Shown here: positions 6,102-10,672 of the stretch, in pieces
Layout: each line of letters opens with the position of its first letter
How positions within the stretch are numbered: position 1 is the stretch's first letter
Position numbers and translations under genes: made by a program
The notes under the pieces: model-generated
Seen by the model: the letters and a program-made list of their open reading frames with translations, nothing else
The model's database searches: none
What the model was told of the DNA's origin: nothing
Source of the DNA: Bordetella parapertussis
Lineage (GTDB): Bacteria > Pseudomonadota > Gammaproteobacteria > Burkholderiales > Burkholderiaceae_C
Assembly: GCA_945907335.1 (NCBI GenBank)
Contig: CAMDSU010000048.1
Span: 1-10,672 of the forward strand
DNA length: 10,672 nucleotides
Reading direction: 5' to 3'

Positions 6102-6740
6102 ATGCTGAATAAAGTGTCGTGGCAACAAGCACTGCTGTCGCCGCGCGCCTATTGGGTGTGGTACGCCATCTTGGCCATGCCATTATTTGGCTTGGTTTGG
6201 GCTTTATTTCAGGATGCACTGGGCGCCAATCCTGCCGAGGCATTGAGCCGCGCCACTGGCGACTGGACCTTGCGTTTGTTGTGTCTGGTGCTGGCAATCA
6301 GCCCGTTGCGCTATGTGCTGCGTGCACCGGCCTTGCTGCGGTTTCGGCGCAGTACCGGCGTGGCATGCTTCATGTATGCCGTTTTGCATTTGCTGTGCTA
6401 TGTCTGGTTTGACCAAAACTTTGAGATCAATGAGATTGCCAAAGACTTGGTGAAACGGCCTTTTATATGGCTGGGAATGTTAGGTTTTGTCTTTATGCTG
6501 CCGCTGGCCTTGACATCCTTTAACGCAGCGGTTCGTTGGTTGGGCGGCAAACGCTGGCAGCAATTGCATCGCTTGGTTTATCTGTTGCCGGTATTTGCCT
6601 TGTTGCATTTTTATTGGATGCGTGCCGGCAAAAACGATTTTGACGAGGTCTATGTCTACACTGCTGTGTTTATGGTGTGGTTGTTAGCGCGCTTGTGGGT
6701 AGCTAAGCTTCAACCCAATAAAAAAGCACCGGCTGTTTGA
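6102..6740 (+). CDS. msrQ: Haem-binding membrane subunit MsrQ
   Basis: MsrQ (YedZ) is the b-haem inner-membrane partner that passes electrons from the quinone pool to MsrP. The 212-residue protein is strongly hydrophobic, with about six membrane segments in the ferric-reductase-like fold. Candidate haem-ligand histidines are H96 (YAVLHLLCY), H156 (WQQLHRLVY) and H169 (ALLHFYW); RRSTGV before H96 is a family-like turn. The start is uncertain: ATG at 6102 or GTG at 6093, three codons longer, with no decisive Shine-Dalgarno for either; I prefer the ATG. The ATG at 6091 is in another frame and stops at once. It follows msrP by 26 bases, surely as one operon, and its stop is one base from the convergent lysA stop. 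Confidence 0.95.
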   Translation: MLNKVSWQQALLSPRAYWVWYAILAMPLFGLVWALFQDALGANPAEALSRATGDWTLRLLCLVLAISPLRYVLRAPALLRFRRSTGVACFMYAVLHLLCYVWFDQNFEINEIAKDLVKRPFIWLGMLGFVFMLPLALTSFNAAVRWLGGKRWQQLHRLVYLLPVFALLHFYWMRAGKNDFDEVYVYTAVFMVWLLARLWVAKLQPNKKAPAV

Positions 6741-6751
6741 TTCAGAACAGC
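6732..6751 (-). terminator. Hairpin spanning both stops at the msrQ / lysA junction
   Basis: GCTGTT (6732-6737) and AACAGC (6746-6751) form a perfect 6-bp stem with an 8-base loop containing the msrQ stop (6738-6740) and the lysA stop (6744-6742). In the lysA direction a run of six T (6725-6720) follows after a six-base gap, so it may terminate lysA weakly; in the msrQ direction no T-run follows. Confidence 0.35.
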
Positions 6752-8016
6752 GACTCTGAGCGCATTTGATCGGCCGCAGTTTCACGCGTGCGAATCACAT
6801 GGGCTTTGTTCCCGTCAACCAGCACCTCGGCAGCACGACCACGGGTGTTGTAGTTGCTGGCCATGCTCATGCAATACGCACCTGCTGACAGCACCGCCAG
6901 TGTGTCGCCGGACTGCACGTTCAATGCGCGGTCGCGGCCAATCCAGTCGCCGCTTTCACACACCGGGCCGACCACGTCGTACACCTGAGTGGCTGCATCA
7001 GTCAGTGTCAAGGGCACGATGTGGTGAAACGCTTCGTACATGGCGGGTCGCGGCAAATCGTTCATGGCTGCGTCAATGATGCAAAAGTTTTTTTGCTCGC
7101 CGGGTTTGAGGTATTGGACTTCACTCAGACACACGCCAGCATTACCAACCAGCGAACGGCCAGGTTCAATCATCAAACGCCGTTGGCCAAAACCGCGCGC
7201 ATCTAACCGAGCCAGCAATGCTGACCACAGCGTGTCGGCGGCAGGCGGTGTGTCATTGTTGTAATTGATGCCAAGGCCGCCGCCAAAATCCAAGTGATGA
7301 ATCGGTATGCCAGCCTTTTCTATCTGTTCGACCAGATCCAACACTTTGTCCAGCGCATCCATATAGGGCTCGCTGGTGGTGATTTGTGAGCCGATATGGC
7401 AATCGATACCCACGACCTTTAAGCCGGGCAATTGGGCAGCATGCTGATAGGCCTGCAGCGTGCGTTCATGCGCAATGCCGAATTTGTTGCCCTTGAGCCC
7501 GGTGGAAATATACGGATGGGTTTTCGGGTCTACATTGGGGTTGACGCGAACACTGACAGGAGCCACTTTGCCCGCAGACACAGCCACTTGGTTGAGCACA
7601 TCGAGTTCCGCTTCGCTCTCGACGTTAAAGCAAGCAATGCCTGCATGCAGCGCAACGTGCATTTCCTCTCGGGTCTTGCCTACGCCAGAAAAAATCACAT
7701 CCGCAGCATGACCACCTGCCGCCAACACCCGTTCGAGTTCACCCGCCGACACAATGTCAAAACCGCAACCGGCCTGGGCAAACACCTGCAACACACCCAA
7801 GCTGGAATTGGCTTTCATGGCGTAATGCACTTTGGCATCGCGACCGGCAAATGCCCTTTGGTAGGCAGCCAAGGCATGCAGCATGGCAGCTTTGGAATAC
7901 ACAAACAAGGGTGTGCCGTGCGTGTTCGCCAAGTCTTGTAAACACATGTCCTCAATGAACAATTGTGATTCGCGGTAAGCCAAAAACGGCGCGCCTGGCA
8001 ATGGGGTAGAGGTCAT
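6742..8016 (-). CDS. lysA: Diaminopimelate decarboxylase LysA
   Basis: LysA is a PLP enzyme of fold type III that decarboxylates meso-diaminopimelate to L-lysine, the last step of lysine synthesis. The 424-residue protein has the usual length. The PLP lysine is K68 in HYAMKAN; other marks are CHIGSQ (206-211), the phosphate-binding GGGLG (245-249), EPGRS (284-288), and the catalytic CESGD box (353-357) donated across the dimer, with GAYCMSMASNYN (379-390) near the C-terminus. The start at 8016 lies 25 bases after the lptM stop with no strong Shine-Dalgarno, so expression probably relies on co-transcription with lptM. The identification is certain. Confidence 0.97.
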   Translation of the reverse strand: MTSTPLPGAPFLAYRESQLFIEDMCLQDLANTHGTPLFVYSKAAMLHALAAYQRAFAGRDAKVHYAMKANSSLGVLQVFAQAGCGFDIVSAGELERVLAAGGHAADVIFSGVGKTREEMHVALHAGIACFNVESEAELDVLNQVAVSAGKVAPVSVRVNPNVDPKTHPYISTGLKGNKFGIAHERTLQAYQHAAQLPGLKVVGIDCHIGSQITTSEPYMDALDKVLDLVEQIEKAGIPIHHLDFGGGLGINYNNDTPPAADTLWSALLARLDARGFGQRRLMIEPGRSLVGNAGVCLSEVQYLKPGEQKNFCIIDAAMNDLPRPAMYEAFHHIVPLTLTDAATQVYDVVGPVCESGDWIGRDRALNVQSGDTLAVLSAGAYCMSMASNYNTRGRAAEVLVDGNKAHVIRTRETAADQMRSESLF

Positions 8017-8041
8017 GAAACAGTTTTCAAAAAGGCTACGT

Positions 8042-8212
8042 TCAGCGTTTGGCCGGAGCGTTAGATGATGGAGATGGGATCAGCACCTCCGGGAACTTGG
8101 CACGGTCTTGGGCTTCAGGCTCGTTGGGCAACACCAGTTCACCCTTCATGCCGCAGCCGATGACCATGGAGATCGCAAGGGCGAGCAGGCTGCCTAGAAT
8201 CGCTGATTTCAT
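8042..8212 (-). CDS. lptM: Small lipoprotein LptM (YifL family)
   Basis: This 56-residue lipoprotein has the signal MKSAILGSLLALAISMVIGC, whose lipobox VIGC places the lipidated cysteine at residue 20. The mature start CGMKGELVLP closely follows the CGxKGPLxLP pattern of LptM/YifL. In E. coli, LptM assists oxidative maturation of LptD in the LPS translocon at the outer membrane. The rest is low-complexity, rich in Pro, Ser and Ala. I start at the ATG at 8212-8210 because it gives a clean signal peptide; a longer reading to 8266 adds residues that spoil it and covers the promoter region. It is the first gene of an lptM-lysA pair, a common order next to cyaY in proteobacteria. No Shine-Dalgarno is visible. 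Confidence 0.87.
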   Translation of the reverse strand: MKSAILGSLLALAISMVIGCGMKGELVLPNEPEAQDRAKFPEVLIPSPSSNAPAKR

Positions 8213-8226
8213 GATGAAATTGTAAT
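8206..8226. promoter_or_regulatory. Divergent lptM / cyaY promoter region with inverted repeat
   Basis: TACAAT (minus, 8224-8219) and TGTAAT (plus, 8221-8226) each match the -10 box at 5/6 positions and overlap, so one AT-rich core could serve both directions. Beside it lies a perfect inverted repeat, ATTTCAT-G-ATGAAAT (8206-8220), that includes the lptM start codon. No convincing -35 box is seen for either direction. The role is inferred. Confidence 0.3.
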
Positions 8227-8271
8227 AGCCGCTTGAGCGCCGGGCGGCCAACCACCGAGAAACCAAAGCCG

Positions 8272-8601
8272 ATGACTGATAACGAATTCATGGACCATGC
8301 CGAGCGATTGTTGCAACAACTGGAAACAGACTGCGACCAACTCAATGAGCAGGCCGACATTGACATAGACAACCAACGGGTGGGAAGCATGGTCACACTG
8401 ACATTTCCCAACCGCAGTCAACTGGTGGTGAACTTGCAAAAACCTTTGCATGAAGTATGGCTGGCCGCACAAAGCGGCGGTTACCACTATCGGTTTGATG
8501 GGTCGCGTTGGCAAGACACCAAAGGCCAAGGTGAGTTTTGGGAGCAACTCACACAAGATGCCAGCCGACAATTTGGCGCCGCTTTGAATTTTCAGCATTG
8601 A
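8272..8601 (+). CDS. cyaY: Frataxin-like iron-binding protein CyaY
   Basis: CyaY is the bacterial frataxin, which binds iron through an acidic surface and modulates the IscS cysteine desulfurase in Fe-S cluster assembly. The 109-residue product has the family length. The acidic first helix ([14 protein letters not shown] onward) is followed by the conserved sheet core: [16 protein letters not shown], then [16 protein letters not shown] and a C-terminal GEFWEQL helix, closely parallel to E. coli CyaY. I use the ATG at 8272; the in-frame TTG at 8233 would add a basic, proline-rich tail not seen in the family. It is divergent from lptM across 59 bp and convergent with mrcA. Confidence 0.95.
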   Translation: MTDNEFMDHAERLLQQLETDCDQLNEQADIDIDNQRVGSMVTLTFPNRSQLVVNLQKPLHEVWLAAQSGGYHYRFDGSRWQDTKGQGEFWEQLTQDASRQFGAALNFQH

Positions 8602-8617
8602 ACCAACGCCAAGCTTG

Positions 8618-8638
8618 TTGAAGCATGCGCTGCTTCAA
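8618..8638. terminator. Perfect hairpin at the cyaY / mrcA junction
   Basis: TTGAAGCA (8618-8625) and TGCTTCAA (8631-8638) form a perfect 8-bp stem with a five-base loop that overlaps the mrcA stop codon (8637-8635). No T-run follows on either strand, so it may be a bidirectional, factor-assisted terminator or a 3'-end stabiliser. The structure is certain; the role is inferred. Confidence 0.42.
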
Positions 8639-10672
8639 TCCTTGAACATTTCCAGAATTTTCTTTTTCTCCGGGTCAACCACAGCGCCTTCGCCCTCACT
8701 GGTTTTTCCGTCTAGGCCTAGTGTCGTCACACCATTGCCGTTTGCGTATTCGCTGAAAAACCAGTCGTTGCCTTCAAACACCACGCCTGCAGGAACCGGC
8801 ATACCGCTGACGGGGACATTTTTCAGCGCGTGTTGCATATAGGTGATCCACACGGGCAAGCTCAAGCCGCCACCGGTTTCACGGTCACCGAGTTTGCGAG
8901 GTGTGTCATAGCCTATCCATGTGACTGCTGTGAGATTGGCGTGGTAGCCAGCGAACCAAGCGTCCATGGAATCGTTGGTGGTACCGGTTTTGCCATAGAT
9001 GTCTCCGCGTTTGAGCGTGGCTTGTGCACGCATGGCAGTGCCTGAACGCGTCACTTCCTGCAACAAATGGCTGATCACAAATGCGTTGCGTGCATCGATG
9101 GCGCGTGATCGCTCATCGAGTTCGATGGGGGTATATGTAGACAATACCTTGCCCAAGGGGTCGGTAACCTTTGTGATCAGATAGGGTTTGACCAAATAGC
9201 CGCCGTTGGCAAACACCGAATAGCCCAGCGCGACTTGCATGGGTGTGACAGAACCAGCGCCCAAGGCCATGGTCAGAAAAGGTGGGTGTTTGTCTGGATC
9301 GAAGCCGAAGCGGCTGATCCATTGTTGGGCCGTCGCGGGATTCACGGCTTCAAGAATCCGTATAGACACCATGTTTTTGGATTTGGCCAGCGCCGTTTTC
9401 AAACTCATCACGCCTTCGAACTTGCCATCGTAATTTTTCGGCTCCCACGCTTGGCTGCCGGTGGCTGCTGCGTCAAAAAACAAAGGGGCGTCGTTGACTT
9501 GGGTGGTGGCGGTGAAGCCTTTTTCTAAGGCGGCCGAGTAAATAAATGGCTTGAAGCTTGACCCTGGTTGGCGCCATGCCTGGGTCACATGGTTAAATTT
9601 GTTCTTTTCGAAATCAAATCCCCCCACCAGCGAACGAATAGCGCCATCAGCGGGGTCAATGGCCACAAACGCGCCCTCCACCTCGGGCAGCTGGGTCAAT
9701 CCCCATTCCCCTTTGGGATTTTTTGCCACGCGCACCACAGCCCCCGGACGCAGTTTGATGTTGGCCGAAGCCTTCTCGGACAAACCCGATGTCACGGGCT
9801 TCAAGCCGTCGCCAGTTATGTCCAGTATTTCGCTGTTTTGGCGCATCACACGTACTTTTTTGGGGGTGGATTCGAGCACCACGGCACTGAGCAAATCGCC
9901 TTTGTCGCCGGCTTCAATCAAGGCGTCGTCAATCGCATCTTCAAGTTCGCGGGCATCCGTGGGCAGATCAATAAATTTCTCTGGTCCCCGGTAGACCTGG
10001 CGCAATTCGTAGTCCAAGATGCCGCGCCGCAATGCTTGGTAGGCGATTTCTTGGTCATCGGCTTTGATAGTGGTGTAAACGTTCAGGCCGCGTGTGTATA
10101 TCTCGGGGCCGTACTGCGCGAACATGAGTTGACGCGCCATCTCCGCCACATAGTCCGCGTGCGTGTGGTTGGGTGTACTGATATTGCGGATTTTGAGCTC
10201 TTCGGTCTTGGCAGCTTGCGCTTGTGCCTCGGTGATGAAGCCGTTTTCTTCCATGCGCTCAATGATGTAGAGCTGGCGTGAGCGAGCCCTTTTGGGGTTG
10301 CTGATCGGGTTATAGGCAGACGGCGCTTTGGGCAGGCCTGCGAGCATGGCGGCTTCAGCAATGCTCAGCGATTGAATAGGTTTGCCAAAATAGGTTTCCG
10401 CTGCAGCGGCAAAGCCGTAGGCGCGGTTACCCAGATAAATCTGGTTCAAGTAAATCTCAAATATCTGGTCTTTGCTCAACAGGTGTTCGAGTTTGTAAGT
10501 CAACAGCAGTTCATAAATTTTGCGGGTGAATGTTTTCTCAGAAGTCAAGTACACATTGCGTGCCACTTGCATGGTGATGGTCGAGGCGCCTTGGCTTTTG
10601 GCGCGGCCCACATTGGCCAAGCTGGCGCGGGCCAGACCGATGTAGTCGACACCGCCGTGTTTGTAAAAGCGC
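8635..10672 (-). CDS. mrcA: Penicillin-binding protein 1A (N-terminus outside the window)
   Basis: This is a bifunctional class A PBP that polymerises glycan strands and crosslinks peptides on the outer face of the inner membrane. The open frame runs to the window edge and shows 678 residues beginning RFYKHGGVD. In this numbering the glycosyltransferase (GT51) domain shows QGASTITMQ (27-35), an RKIYE-type motif (50-54) and YLNQIYLG (74-81); its catalytic Glu, normally just before RFYKH, lies outside. An OB-like insert of PBP1A type lies at roughly 240-330. The transpeptidase motifs are SSFK with Ser371, SKN (431-433) and KTG (561-563). The C-terminus appears complete. Missing are the cytoplasmic tail, membrane anchor and first part of GT51, perhaps 80-100 residues. 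PBP1B and PBP1C fit less well because of the PBP1A-like insert. Confidence 0.95.
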   Translation of the reverse strand, partial: RFYKHGGVDYIGLARASLANVGRAKSQGASTITMQVARNVYLTSEKTFTRKIYELLLTYKLEHLLSKDQIFEIYLNQIYLGNRAYGFAAAAETYFGKPIQSLSIAEAAMLAGLPKAPSAYNPISNPKRARSRQLYIIERMEENGFITEAQAQAAKTEELKIRNISTPNHTHADYVAEMARQLMFAQYGPEIYTRGLNVYTTIKADDQEIAYQALRRGILDYELRQVYRGPEKFIDLPTDARELEDAIDDALIEAGDKGDLLSAVVLESTPKKVRVMRQNSEILDITGDGLKPVTSGLSEKASANIKLRPGAVVRVAKNPKGEWGLTQLPEVEGAFVAIDPADGAIRSLVGGFDFEKNKFNHVTQAWRQPGSSFKPFIYSAALEKGFTATTQVNDAPLFFDAAATGSQAWEPKNYDGKFEGVMSLKTALAKSKNMVSIRILEAVNPATAQQWISRFGFDPDKHPPFLTMALGAGSVTPMQVALGYSVFANGGYLVKPYLITKVTDPLGKVLSTYTPIELDERSRAIDARNAFVISHLLQEVTRSGTAMRAQATLKRGDIYGKTGTTNDSMDAWFAGYHANLTAVTWIGYDTPRKLGDRETGGGLSLPVWITYMQHALKNVPVSGMPVPAGVVFEGNDWFFSEYANGNGVTTLGLDGKTSEGEGAVVDPEKKKILEMFKD

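Noticed and set aside
8213-8266. 18-residue N-terminal extension of lptM
   Set aside because: The extension is charged and aromatic, spoils the lipoprotein signal, and overlaps the divergent promoter region.
2700-8640. Signs of horizontal transfer or mobile elements, including around the hydrolase
   Set aside because: No terminal repeats, transposase or integrase fragments, tRNA or abrupt composition change seen; the genes are tightly packed housekeeping genes.
9568-10281. 237-residue open frame on the plus strand
   Set aside because: Opposite the PBP1A coding region; no start signal and no recognisable domain.

Overview
This is a 10.7 kb piece of core chromosome, most likely from a betaproteobacterium of the order Burkholderiales, probably near the Comamonadaceae. 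The basis is protein style and gene company: metK next to paired LpxL-type acyltransferases, engB divergent from a dihaem cytochrome c4, msrPQ, and mrcA next to cyaY, lptM and lysA. Base composition looks even throughout. I see no mobile element, phage gene, CRISPR array, tRNA or rRNA.

Layout. Positions 1-810 (minus) hold the N-terminal 270 residues of metK, cut by the window edge. The 159-bp gap to the next gene holds what I regard as the most interesting element: a metK leader RNA that reads by eye as a SAM-II-type riboswitch, followed by a stem that would hide the metK Shine-Dalgarno sequence. Positions 970-2669 (plus) hold two overlapping lipid A acyltransferase genes. Positions 2743-4319 (minus) hold engB and, overlapping it by 4 nt, an epoxide-hydrolase-like alpha/beta hydrolase. 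Positions 4398-5021 (plus) encode a cytochrome c4, closed by a clear rho-independent terminator. Positions 5089-6740 (plus) encode MsrP and MsrQ, the periplasmic methionine sulfoxide repair system. Positions 6742-8212 (minus) hold lptM and lysA. Positions 8272-8601 (plus) encode CyaY. Positions 8635-10672 (minus) hold most of mrcA (PBP1A), whose N-terminus lies outside the window.

Themes. Most genes serve the envelope: lipid A acylation (two LpxL-type proteins), LPS export assembly (LptM), peptidoglycan polymerisation (PBP1A), the diaminopimelate/lysine branch (LysA) and repair of oxidised periplasmic proteins (MsrPQ). MetK makes SAM, and its leader appears to sense SAM, which would be classical end-product feedback. 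No stretch longer than about 160 bp lacks a gene. All three convergent junctions carry an inverted repeat overlapping at least one stop codon. Apart from the metK leader, I found no credible undescribed system here; this is ordinary housekeeping DNA.
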